From Batrachochytrium dendrobatidis JAM81 (taxonomy: Eukaryota; Chytridiomycota; Chytridiomycetes; Rhizophydiales), in the NCBI RefSeq assembly GCF_000203795.2, contig NW_006281140.1, positions 1 to 11,899 on the forward strand: a stretch of 11,899 bases of DNA, read 5' to 3'. Position numbers and translations under genes: made by a program. Position 1 is the first letter of the stretch, and each line of letters starts with the position of its first letter. Below the pieces are notes generated by a model that was given only the letters and a program-made list of their open reading frames with translations, was not told the origin of the DNA and searched no databases. Below are positions 1 through 9,411 of the stretch, one piece after another.

Positions 1-776
1 AGCCAATATATTTGATATTCTCTGTTACTACCTTTCCACTAATGATTCGTTTTTCTCTGTCTTTGGGAGATTCGATCCACAGAGTCTGATCCACTGTTTT
101 CTCTTTTACAGTTGAGCTGAACTGCCGCGAAGTCATTTGCGGTCCTCCTAATAACAGCTCAGTATTCAGTCACTAAATACAAGGTACAGTCTGCCTTTTA
201 GCTTTGCCAATCACCTTACCTTTTAAACGCATCGCTTCAGGTGGAAGCGTCATCCAATCTTCTCGCTTAACACTGCTACTTTTGCAAGTCGGCATATCCG
301 CTGGATCGTCTTGATTAGATGTGGTTGCTGAACCATGTCCAAGTCTTGCCTCGATTTCTTTCAATCGCTCGGTTCGTTCATGCTCTTCCAAGTCCTAGCT
401 CATTTGAATTGTGGTATAGTGAATAAACAAGACAATTGATTTATATCAGTAACCACAATACTTGCATAGCAGGTTGTTGTCAGCAAAGAATAGGCAACTG
501 TACTTTGTCAGACAGGTCAAGTGGCCGAGGTCCAACATCATCATCGCTATCATCCCTTTTATAGACGGACAAAGTCGCTCCTGGTGGTGGCATTGTTGGT
601 CCCATTACTCTCTTTGAAGGTAGTGCTGGACTAGTTTGTGGTTGGGCTCTGGATGATTTGAACTCGGGTGGGAGCACAGGTCCAAATGCATCATTATCAG
701 ATTCAGAGTCCGATTGGCTCTTGCTGGATAGTGATGAGGGCTTCTTAAACCCAGGAGGCATCTGAGGACCATACAT
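1..776 (-). CDS. GPALPP1: GPALPP motif / DUF3752 family protein, three exons, 3' end outside window
   Basis: The model is join of 776..504, 394..220 and 147..1 on the minus strand, about 198 residues so far. Introns are 503-395 (109 nt, GTACAG...CTAG, phase 0) and 219-148 (72 nt, GTAAGG...TTAG, phase 1). The ATG at 776 gives MYGPQMPPGF, the N-terminal GPxxPP motif expected of the family; further motifs are GPVLPPEF (residues 32-39), GPTMPPP (59-65) and VGPRP (81-85), separated by acidic/serine stretches. Exon 2 has the helix EEHERTERLKEIEARLG and REDWMTLPPEAMRLKG. Exon 3 reads GGPQMTSRQFSS, then DQTLWIESPKDREKR, which matches the conserved DUF3752 core. The human relative is GPALPP1 (KIAA1704), whose biochemical role is poorly defined; nuclear location is only an inference. 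An untranslated upstream exon is possible because TCCAG precedes the ATG. Copy A of the inverted-repeat element ends 52 bp upstream. Family call is strong; the C-terminus is missing. Confidence 0.88.
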
Positions 777-827
777 TGCAGCTATACTGGAGTGCAACGT
801 GGAATAAACCTGGTAAATAATAGTTTA

Positions 828-1250
828 CAGTCGTATTTACGCAATGGATTACTTTATCCTGCAGTCTTTATTTCGCTTTGTAATAAATAATGATTAAACA
901 CTGTTAAAGACTGACTTGAATAGACATTTTCAATTCTTCAAAACACAAAATGAAACTATAATTTTGATCCGAGATTGTCATCTTTTGGCAGTCATGCATT
1001 GTATGATCACCAAGTTTGAAACTGGATATTGAGTTTGACTGTTCTGCTGTTTCCAATCCAATCCAAGTCTTGCAAACTCATTTGTTGTATTCTAAAATAT
1101 CATATTCGCGCTTGAATTCAAGAAACTAATCTTGGGAATGCAACCATGCATGCCAATCATCAAGAAACCAGTAGATTTGATGGAAACATTATGCAAGACT
1201 AGCAGTTTATTAAAACCCATTATTTGATGTGTTACATGTAAATATGGCTG
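828..1250 (-). mobile_element. MITE-like terminal-inverted-repeat element, copy A
   Basis: On the plus strand this block begins CAGTCGTATTTAC (828-840) and ends GTAAATATGGCTG (1238-1250), so the termini are imperfect inverted repeats. Read on the minus strand it matches copy C (9405-9827) along its whole length; both are 423 bp with about five mismatches by eye. The similarity spills a few bases past each end (AGCTTTT on one side, TAAA on the other), so the true ends may lie 3-6 bp further out. No target-site duplication is clear. It contains a perfect palindrome CTTGAATTCAAG. There is no transposase-sized reading frame, so it would be non-autonomous. Superfamily is not assigned. It fills most of the spacer between the UBR/ZZ gene 3' end and the GPALPP1 start. 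Confidence 0.85.
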
Positions 1251-1311
1251 AAAAGCTGCAAGACAATCGAGTATATCCAATTTAACTCGAATTACAACTA
1301 TTCAACCCAGT

Positions 1312-1331
1312 TTTATTAGATTCAACTTTAT
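1312..1331 (-). terminator. Probable polyadenylation signals of the UBR/ZZ gene
   Basis: Two AATAAA hexamers lie on the minus strand. One overlaps the TAA stop codon (1331-1326) and one lies a few bases beyond it (1317-1312). The neighbouring genes also have AATAAA within about 20 nt of the stop, so very short 3' UTRs appear usual here. Confidence 0.45.
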
Positions 1332-3559
1332 TCTTCTATTGCATCAATACTGTTGATTATCTGATGGCCAAATGCACCTGAAAAAGATCGCACCTCTTTT
1401 CCAATAGCTTGCATAAACGCCATTCTAACTCGCGGAGTTCTGAATGGTTTTCCATCCACGTCTGCCAACTCGATCCGGTAAAACTCAGTTGGCTCTATTA
1501 TGGTTCTTAAAATAAATACAGTTCGGTTGCCCAGATTGATGTAAAAACACGCTTTATCCAGTGTTTGTGTTTGCAATGACGCAGTAAACATTTTGCTCAA
1601 AAGCGTTGCAGTTAGACTCAATCGTTTGCTGCTATGGAATGATAAAGACTCTGGCTGGTATAGATCTGCAGTAATGTGACCATCAAAGTGCCGCTGTGCA
1701 TAGTCGATAAACGATACACCTCTTGTAGCAGGTTGATCTCGTTTTGAAAAGTACTCGGCCATGCTTTCGTAAATGTTGGCAATAGCATTAGCAATATGAG
1801 GCCAGCAAGCGGGCGTCTGATCCAGTTGGTCAATGCCCAAAACTAATGCTTGATATACCATGAGTACTTCAATCAAGGACATGGATTGCACGGTAACAGT
1901 ATCTGCCGATTGAATCGAGATGCCTTCCAATGCATTGATCTCGTAGTGGGTTTTATCCACCATTGTAACTCTCAGCATTGCAAGTGGTTCTATTTTTATG
2001 TCAGAAAATTTAATTGAAATGGTGACCATGTTAGCGACCTTTTATCACTGCTGAACAGAAATAAAATGCCACATACCAATTGCAAGGTTGTTGATGGGCC
2101 GATTGACGATAAACAGTGCATGATTTGAATCGTGATCTGTCCAACAGTCTCTACAAAAGCTACCCCAGGAAGGGCATTCCATGCATTGGTATCTAATTCC
2201 TGTAATGAGCCATGCACAAAGTTCGCATCGATATCCCCAGTGCGTTTTATTCCATCGATGGTTTTCTAGATTTAATATTGCCAGATCATTCAAATGTTGG
2301 AATTTATACTTGTATAATAATTACAATGCATAGAATTTAACTCGAGGTTTTAAAAAAGTACTACCTGGTATAACATGATACTTGTACAAGTTTGCCATTG
2401 ATTTGGCTCTATCTTGTCTCATTCGAAGCTTTGACCACGTCATGGAGCTTATATATGGCACCAAATATACAGCTTCGGGTAGTTGAGCAGTTGCCGCCTG
2501 TTTTCGTCCGCAGTTGTCGCACAAATATCGAACCATGGACGGACCTCTATGAACATGAATAGTCAAATGGATGGTAAGCCTGCAGTTATCGCATTTGAGA
2601 GCGGGCAAGTCAGCAATAGAACCTCGAAAAAGACGACAGACTCCGTGAATCTGACAATCACAGACTCCAATCTCTGCCCGTCCTTTTAATGCAACTGGAT
2701 GACCTCCATGGCAAGCATCTATACAAGACTAGAAGGTGTATGCAGTGAGCATTGAATTGTTAGCGATCACTCATTTAATTGGCATTGCTGGAATTTAGTT
2801 GAGTTGTCTAGAAATGTCGATGTATTTCTTCCATACAACTTTGGCGTTGGTATACATTATACTGGACATGAATTAAGAATACTCGCTAGTTTGAGTATTA
2901 CATATGCATTCATGTAAAACGAAATACCAAAAATGTTGAAATGCATAATAAACTGCTAGTCTTGCATAATGTTTCCATCAAATCTGCTGGTTTCTTGATG
3001 ATTAGCATGCATGGTTGCATTTCCAAGATTAGTTTCTTGGATTCAAGCGCGAATATGATATTTTAGAATACAACAAATGAGTTTGCAAGACTTGAATTGG
3101 ATTGGATTGGAAACAGCAGAACAGTCAAACTCAATATCCAGTTTCAAACTTGGTGATCATACAATGCATGACTGCCAAAAAAGAGAAAGGGTAGGTTCAA
3201 AAAATATCATTTTCAAAACTACAGTTTGTATTATGATGGACATTGTGTTTTGAAGAGTCGAGAATGTCTATTCAAGTCAGTCTTTAACAGTGTTTAACCA
3301 TTATTTATTCCAAAGCGAAATAAAGACTGCAGGATAAAGTAATCCATTGCGTGAATACGACTGAAATAGTAATTCATAAATACTAGTCGACATGAACCTT
3401 TAAAAATTTCCAATGCAGGCGGATAATAAAACGATTGCTCACCAAACAGAACCGTCCATCCTCGCATGTGTTTTGACCACAACGGTAAAGAGTCTGTTCT
3501 GTGGGATTGAGGCCGTAGGTGAGGTTAGAGCATTTTGCCATGGATAGCAGATGTGGCAT
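1328..3559 (-). CDS. UBR-box and ZZ zinc-finger protein (N-recognin-like), four exons
   Basis: The model is 3559..3443, 2728..2365, 2265..2077 and 1989..1328 on the minus strand, 443 residues. Introns are 3442-2729 (714 nt, phase 0, carries element B), 2364-2266 (99 nt, phase 1) and 2076-1990 (87 nt, phase 1). Joining exons 1 and 2 builds a UBR box: C10, then LYRC27, C32, C38-x2-C41-x3-C45-H46-x2-H49, CDC at 62-64 and C70. This resembles the UBR4/BIG, UBR7 and FBXO11 type, except that C27-x4-C32 replaces the usual C-x2-C. A CDNC pair (C85/C88, C109/C112) follows. Exon 3 holds a ZZ finger: C174, C177, C188, C191, C198, C201, H205, H209. The last about 230 residues are predicted globular and not recognised. 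UBR boxes bind N-degrons and ZZ fingers also bind peptide termini, so a ubiquitin-pathway adaptor is plausible. No RING or HECT is seen, so E3 activity is not claimed. The start is uncertain: the frame is open upstream to about 3660 without another ATG. Exon 4 could instead be a separate gene starting at ATG 2029. Confidence 0.68.
2946..3363 (+). mobile_element. MITE-like element, copy B, inside intron 1 of the UBR/ZZ gene
   Basis: From TAATAAACTGCTAGTC (about 2946) to GTGAATACGACTG (3351-3363) this matches copies A and C in order, with a third ATTGG unit near 3100 where A and C have two. A divergent central stretch (about 3180-3255) retains about 20 bp that A and C lack. The left end is diverged: the sequence from about 2901 (CATATGCATTCATGTAAAAC) is only loosely alignable to the C terminus, and the left CAGTC repeat is not recognisable. 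It therefore looks older than A and C. It lies antisense to the host gene and makes up more than half of a 714-nt intron. Confidence 0.8.
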
Positions 3560-3902
3560 TAGATGGTAAAGGCTGGAAAAGTGGCGCTGACTATACAGGT
3601 TTCTTAGGTTGAATACCCGTAAAAGCAAGATGTTTGCTAGTATTGATAATAGATTGAATATTTAATGGCCATTCACACCAGTTCAGTCCAGTCCAGTCTT
3701 GACTTTGAATATAATGCATTGAACGAATGAGATTTCAAACTCGATAAATTAGCTGCTGCGAGTTCGTCATCCACACCAACAATTTGAAATTTATTGTCTG
3801 TCCGCATCTACACTTAATCTAATATTCAGACTTTACCTCTGTAGAATACTAGTAGAATTTTAAGTGACCGGTTGTCATTTCCAGAGTACTGGATTATTTT
3901 GA
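3560..3902. promoter_or_regulatory. Divergent intergenic region between the UBR/ZZ and coiled-coil genes
   Basis: About 340 bp separates the two predicted ATGs, which point away from each other, so both core promoters should lie here unless the UBR/ZZ gene has an extra 5' exon. No clear TATA box pair was found. The stretch holds a run of CAGTY pentamers (3679-3698). TTTCCAG at about 3877-3883, just before the coiled-coil start, could be a 5' UTR splice acceptor. The left part (3560 to about 3660) is open in the UBR/ZZ frame but lacks an ATG. Confidence 0.45.
3679..3698 (+). repeat. Short tandem repeat of CAGTY pentamers
   Basis: Four consecutive pentamers read CAGTT then CAGTC three times; on the other strand this is GACTG three times followed by AACTG. 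CAGTC is also the outermost pentamer of the terminal repeats of the nearby elements. It lies within the divergent promoter region. No function can be assigned from sequence. Confidence 0.7.
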
Positions 3903-6900
3903 ATGTACGACACATCCCGTAGTCGTGATGAGCGACTAAGAGAATTGGAAAGAGAGCGTCTGCTTTATGCTCAAAGTCGTCCGCCTAATCACAATAGCAT
4001 ACCATTGAATGGGCAAACAGCTACTTCGTTTGTCCATAAAAACTCTTTGGGGAATCCAGCTCAACCATATACTGCATACTCCCCTTACCCGCACACGTCA
4101 CCACTTCCTCAGCAACAGTTCTGTCAACATTTTACATGCGGTGCAGTGTGTGGTCATCCAATGTCGCCAAATCAGACCATGCATCAAGATCCTCGAACCT
4201 TATCTCCATCACAAAAATATGCTCCTTATACCTCGCAGCAGAGTCAGGACACTCATCCAACTCCGTCTACTGGATGTATCGCTCATGCACCTGCAGGCTA
4301 CTCTTATGGAGCTTCAGCACACGAAGATGCATATTACTCTCAGCAAGACGACCAAGATGGCTCAGATAATAGTAACAATGTCTGTTTTGCAGCAGATGAG
4401 GGTGGTCTTCGAGGAAAAATTAGATTAACAAAAGATGGAAAACACTCATTTGTAGACTTGGATAACAGTGGTGGAGCATCACTATCAACTCAGCATACAG
4501 GATTAGGCTCTAATGCCAACTCATTGTCCAAATCCCTCATTGAACTAGCGCGACTTGAAAAGTCACGGCTCAAACAGGAACGACTGGCCAGAGAGCACGA
4601 GGCAAACTATACTCGTAGCCTATCCGAAAAACGATCTTCTCCTACTCACTCGGATGCATTTTCAAAGCTATATGCAAAGGATCAAAAGAGCCGTGCCAAG
4701 GTATGTTTAGGCTGGAGTATGCATATTTGCATAATTTGTATTTCTACAAAATTTAAATCTTTCAGTCTATATATCCAACTTAATCTGAGAAAATTCAAAC
4801 AATGATGGTTTTATTTGCACTCTAGTATCTTGTAACAGACAAGGCACTATTGGAAGAGGAGCGAGCACGCAACACACATTTAGAAGAAGCGTACTCTAAA
4901 CTTCTCAGCCAGGTGCAACAGCTTCAACAGGCCCATCTTCAAGACATACGCACTACAGAATCTCGTTTTCACACATCTACCAACACGCTTCAAAAAGCGC
5001 TTGTTCTCAAATCCGAAGAAACCATCACTCTGTCCAATCAACTGGCCGATGTGCAAACACGATATGAGAGGGATTTGCGCGAATGGAATAAAGAAAAACC
5101 AGCATTAATACTCAAGATAGATGTTACAGAAAAGGCTTGGAAAGAAGCAGACTCTACTCTGCAAGATACTCAAAAAAGGATTGGAGAACTAAATCGGCTA
5201 AAAAAGGATTTATCTGAGCGAGTTGCAACCCGTGAGCAGGAACTGATTAAATATGCCAAAGCTTTACGTGATCGTGAGGGCGATTGGATGAAAGAGAAAG
5301 AGATGCGAATGAAAATAGAAGTTAAAGCACTCAAGCTAGAAGAAACTCTTGCTGATCGGAACGCAGATGCCAAAAGAGTCAATGAACTATTGGAAAAAAA
5401 ACAGGCGGAAATTGAAGAATTGTCCAAGATAAGAATGCTATTGAGTGAGGCTAAACGCGAGATTGAGGACTTGTCTCGTAGGGAAAAGACACACTTGGCA
5501 GAGATTGATCAAATCACTACTCGCGAAAGAAGACTATTTGCTGAGGTTGAAGATTTAAATTCACTACAACGCAAGAACACTGCAGAGATTTCTCGTCTGA
5601 ATGCACGTCAGGCAACGCTATTGCAAGATTTGGAGACGACGAGAATCACAGAATCTAAACAGAGACAGGAGCTTGAAGACATGACACAAAAAAATAATCA
5701 GCAGGCTCAAGATTTGATCGATCTGGAGAAACAAGCGCGACAATTTCAAAGCGACGGATCTCGCCTACTTCATGATGTGTCTGACTTGCAAGCTGCTTTA
5801 AAGGAGGCTCACACTCACAATCAGGTGTTTGAAAAAGAACTACAACAGCAACGTATGGTTTGCGAGTCTCTAAAAGGAGAAAAGGATGCGTTACTTGCTC
5901 AAACAGAACGATTGGAACATGATCGTGAAATCAATCTGCGCGATCTTGATGACTTGAACTCTCAGGTCAACCAACTTTCTTGTCGTTTGGATGCAGAGCT
6001 ACAAGCCAAGGCTGATATTCGTCAACAAAACAAGGACAAGTTGGTGAATGTGTCTCAAAAGATATCCGATTTGCAAAATACGCTATCTGAAACCCAACTG
6101 CAGCTTGAAGATTTGCGCGAAAACGAATCTGTGCTACGTCAGACTGTTCGTCAACGAGAAGAAACAATTCGTAATCAAAACCAAACTATTGTGGATACCC
6201 AAAGCAAGCTAGCCGATATTCAAAATCAAGTAGCCAAGGACAATCAAGAGTTTGATAGCTACAAGGCCAAAAAGCGGGATGAAATTTTGAGTATTCAAGA
6301 AAAGTTTGCTGGTGCAAAAGGTGCAATGGAACAAGAGATAAATGGGTTGCGTGCACAGTTGCAACAAAAGTTGATTCAACTATCTTCAGCGTCAGAGGAA
6401 GTGTCCAAGCATAAAGTAGAACTGTCTGAACTGAGTGCAGATCGATTCAGTTTGGAAACACGAATATCAGAGTTGCTTGCAAGTGAAGCTAGCTATCAAC
6501 GCCAAATTACCAGTTTGCAACTCACAATCAACCAAAAGGGCCAAGAAGCTGCACGTATGGTGGCCAAGCATCAAGGTCTTGTAGACCAGATGCGCCGACT
6601 GGAGGATGAAATGCACAACTATCGGGGTAACACTGCTGCAACGAATGCACGCGATGGCGAAATCTCTCGTTTGCAAAATAACATGGATGAGATATCTCGC
6701 AAATTAAAATCACAGGTGGATTTGTTGCTTGATCGCGATTTTGATGGACTCAAGAGTAGCGCTGGACTTGGTGGTGATCAATATGGTGGGACATCTTCTG
6801 GTGGACGAACGACTCGTGCGTATGACTCCAATCCTACTGGAAACATTAATGTGAATATTGGTGCTGGAGGAAATAATAGTAGCCCACATAGTCGCACACA

Positions 6901-7192
6901 AAGCCATACTAATCCTGATCGTAATGTCAGCTTTTCTCCAATCTCTGGCGCACGATCTTATATTTCTTCTACAAATAACACTGGGCTCGGCCGTAGCCAG
7001 AGCAATGCTTTATCTGGACCCTCTTCTGGGGTTCCTCGGACAATTGATCGAGAATCTAGTCGTAAAATTGTTGGCATTGATGAGCTGGATGACTATGATC
7101 GCCCATCAAGTGCAACTATTGGTGGTGGCTCATTTAAACTAAATAATTTGAGTCGTACAGTATCTCCTAGCGGCAACAAAAGTATGAATTAA
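3903..7192 (+). CDS. Large coiled-coil protein of unknown function, two exons
   Basis: The model is join of 3903..4700 and 4826..7192, with one 125-nt phase-0 intron (AAG|GTATGT ... CACTCTAG|TAT), giving 1054 residues. Residues 1-25 are charged (RDERLRELERERLL). Residues about 30-150 are Pro/Gln/Ser/Tyr-rich and probably disordered. A short motif GKIRLTKDGKHSFVDLD follows (about 173-189), then a charged helix (about 215-245). Residues about 270-900 are almost continuous heptad-like coiled coil rich in Glu, Lys, Gln and Leu, with no helix-breaking gap long enough to suggest a globular domain. The tail (about 900-1054) is Gly/Ser/Asn-rich and disordered. No ATPase or motor motif was seen, which argues against myosin, kinesin or SMC. 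Long coiled coils of this build occur in centrosome, basal-body, flagellar, Golgi and cortical scaffolds; a basal-body role in a zoospore-forming fungus is possible but is speculation. The start is the first ATG of the open frame. Gene structure is confident; function is unknown. Confidence 0.85.
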
Positions 7193-7199
7193 ACCAAGA

Positions 7200-7205
7200 A
7201 ATAAA
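7200..7205 (+). terminator. Probable polyadenylation signal of the coiled-coil gene
   Basis: An AATAAA hexamer begins 8 nt after the TAA stop codon. This is close but consistent with the very short 3' UTRs suggested for the other genes here. Confidence 0.4.
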
Positions 7206-7308
7206 CCTTAATTTAGAGTTTTTATCCTGAATTATATCAACTATAATGCCAACCTTATCCTATTCATATAAAATAGAACACTACATACAAGTGTCAAAAT
7301 GTATGAAT

Positions 7309-7513
7309 CTGGTTTCAAACTTGGTCATTATAAATGCATGACTACCAAAAAGAAGAGTCTCGGTTTAAAAATATAATTTGATTTTTGTATGAACGTTGTG
7401 TTTATCGAGTTGATAGTGTCTGCTCGAGTCAATTTGTAGTAGGAAAGCACAACAATTGTTTATTCCAAAGCAAGACAGATACACAAGTGTTGCGTTTTAC
7501 GTGAATATGGCTG
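7309..7513 (+). mobile_element. MITE-like element, copy D, 5'-truncated relic
   Basis: The segment runs from TGGTTTCAAACTTGG through TGCATGACTACCAAAA to GTGAATATGGCTG (7501-7513). It follows, in order, the 3' half of copies A-C with many substitutions. Landmarks kept are the GTTTCAAACTTGG block, the TGCATGACT block, TTGTTTATTCCAAAGC and the terminal repeat. Its middle (GTATGAACGTTGTGTTT) resembles copy B more than A or C. The 5' half is absent. It sits in the spacer between the convergent coiled-coil and OLA1 genes. Confidence 0.65.
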
Positions 7514-7627
7514 CAAGTAGATTGTTTTTTAAACTGTATCTTGGGGTTTAAAAGATATACATATTGTCGTGATGGTTTATAGTATAGATTCGAGTTTGCA
7601 AAATAAAACAAATCTGTGCATTGAGGA

Positions 7628-7633
7628 TTTATT
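7628..7633 (-). terminator. Probable polyadenylation signal of OLA1
   Basis: On the minus strand AATAAA begins 17 nt after the OLA1 stop codon, a usual distance for this window. Confidence 0.4.
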
Positions 7634-7649
7634 TGTCTCGGAAACAAGG

Positions 7650-9173
7650 TTACTTTTTTTTGGCAATCTGACCAGCCTTGAAATAAATGATATCACCGTC
7701 CTGAACAACATATTCTCGGCCTTTTTGGATGTATTTTCCAGCACCCTTGACAGCAGCTTCTGATCCAAGTTCCTTGAGATCGTTAAATGACATGACTTCA
7801 GCCATAATAAATGCTTTTTCAAAATCGGTATGAATGGTACCAGCAGCTTGCGGGGCTTTGGTGTTTTTGCGGATTGTCCAAGCGCGTACCTCATCGGAGC
7901 CTCCAGTAAAAAAGTATACCAACTGCAGAGTATTGTATCCAGTCACAATGATTTTGGGGAGGACAGATATGACTGGCTGCGAAATTTCGTGCTGAGTGGC
8001 AACAGCAGCAAGGTACTCGGTCTTTTCTTCAGGAGTTTCAAGCTGGGTGAGCATATTTTCAAACATACCAGAATAAGGAATCAGCACATCGCCAGGATGG
8101 TTTGCATCAATCCATGCCTTGATCTTGGGAAGCCACTTGTTTTTCTTGCGGGCATAGTCACGCTCGGAAAGATTGACCTACAATCACACAATTGGCACTT
8201 TTTTAAAAGTCACGATGCGCATATATACAATTAAATTTACAACTTACAAGATACACGACAGGTTTAGCAGTAATCAGTTGCAAAGTGTTGATAAACTCAA
8301 TTTCCTTGCCGTTCCATTCACCATCACGGGCGTCTTTTTTCTCGGTTACAACCCAGTTACAGACTTTGCTAAGCATATCAAATTCTTCCTTTTTAGCCTT
8401 GTCTGCAGCATTACCTCCACGACCAAGTCGCTCAACACTGCGTCTATTGGCTTCAACCTAGAGTGAAGTCAATTCAGCAAAACCAGTCAACCCACAAATC
8501 CAATTGCCCAACAAAAGTTTTGAGTGCACCCAATTCGAATACACTTACCATCTTGGTCAAAAATTCCTCGTCCTTTAGACGCAACTCTTCATGAATGATT
8601 TCCAGATCACGGACAGGGTCGATCTCGCCCTCAACGTGAACAATTTCCGAGTCATCAAATGCACGACATAGATGGAATATGCCATCGACTGCCTTGATAT
8701 GAGACAAAAAGGCATTTCCCAGACCTTGACCCTCTGCAGCACCCTTGACAAGACCGGCAATATCAATCACAGTAAGGTAAGCAGGAATTTTAGAGGCAGG
8801 CTTGTAAAAGTCACAGAGCCAGTCAAACCGAGTATCAGGAACAGCCACACGGGCTTCAGCCGGATCGATGGTGCAGAAAGGAAAGTTCTAGATGTTTGTA
8901 ATGTGCAAATGAATAAAGCAAAGGTTGATATTGGATTAGGAAACAAGCAGACATGAGACCAATGACAGTAGAATGTACTCGAGAATGATATGAAACCAAA
9001 GATAATCCACTCATAAAGCCAAGACTTACTTCGGATGGCACAGAGCTGTTGGTCAGTGAATTGAAAAAGGAAGACTTTCCAACATTAGGCAAGCCAACAA
9101 TGCCCATCTTGAGATTGTTGGAAGGTCTTCCGAGCAACGGACGCTCAGTAACTTGGATTTTTTTTGGGGGCAT
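7650..9173 (-). CDS. OLA1: Obg-like ATPase 1 (YchF/OLA1 family), four exons, complete
   Basis: The model is 9173..9030, 8887..8549, 8457..8248 and 8177..7650 on the minus strand, 406 residues. The three introns are phase 0 (142, 91 and 70 nt), each with GTAAGT donor and TAG acceptor. The N-terminus MPPKKIQV...[10 protein letters not shown] is typical. The G1 loop is GLPNVGKS (27-34); NFPFCTIDP follows at 49-57, DIAGLVKGA (G3) begins at 90 and [12 protein letters not shown] follows. NLSE (233-236) stands where other TRAFAC GTPases have NKxD, which is the family hallmark for preferring ATP over GTP. The C-terminus is a TGS domain ending [12 protein letters not shown] and a lysine tail. OLA1 is a cytosolic P-loop ATPase linked to ribosomes and translation control and to stress responses. 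The ATG at 9173 is chosen because the upstream in-frame codons to 9200 contain no ATG and the family starts here. Length is close to the usual about 395 residues. No defect is seen. Confidence 0.97.
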
Positions 9174-9192
9174 TTTGGACAAAGGCTTGTCG

Positions 9193-9411
9193 CTATTCAA
9201 GAGAAGAGAGGCTGTAGAAAAGGCAGGAGTGTGTACGGTTAGTCAAAAGATCGATCGAATAGCCGTTGTAGATTGACGCAGCAAGTGATGAGCAACTGTC
9301 AGCATCAACAGATCGATTGTCAATAATCGACTTGTTTTTTAAAAGTGAAGGAAACTCGACATCAGCATCAGATATGATCTTGACTGCATTTCTGAATAGC
9401 TTTTCAGTCAT
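9193..9411 (-). other. 72-codon upstream open reading frame of OLA1 starting in element C
   Basis: On the minus strand an ATG at 9411-9409 opens a 72-codon frame that ends in TAG at 9193, 19 nt before the OLA1 ATG. The start codon lies inside the terminal repeat of element C (CAGTCAT read backwards gives ATGACTG). The peptide is not recognised, and it has Ser/Asn/Ile-rich composition unlike a conserved domain. It could be a uORF if transcription starts at or beyond the element, or simply 5' flanking sequence. Protein-coding status is not claimed. Confidence 0.25.

Noticed and set aside
820..1257. Target-site duplication around elements A and C
   Set aside because: Both copies share AGCTTTT on one side and TAAA on the other, so those bases may belong to the element. 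No matching direct repeat beyond them could be found by eye.
1092..1280. 62-codon minus-strand frame, with a similar frame at 3294-3482
   Set aside because: The first lies almost wholly inside element A. The second straddles the end of element B and the adjoining intron and exon of the UBR/ZZ gene in another frame. Neither has protein-like character.
2027..2076. ATG at 2029 as the start of an independent gene covering 1328-2029
   Set aside because: A phase-matched intron (2076-1990) joins the ZZ exon to this frame, and GCTAAC, a good branch-site sequence, lies inside it. The separate-gene reading is kept only as an alternative.
5170..5427. Minus-strand frames inside the coiled-coil gene (also near 5967-6167, 6467-6713 and 6710-6907) and plus-strand frames near 4009-4428 and 6858-7142
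   Set aside because: These are shadows of the long coding frame. Their Ser/Leu/Phe-rich composition follows from the codon pattern of the real gene.
7577..8466. Frames overlapping OLA1 exons on either strand
   Set aside because: OLA1 accounts for the sequence with complete domain matches and three clean introns, so the overlapping frames are not needed.
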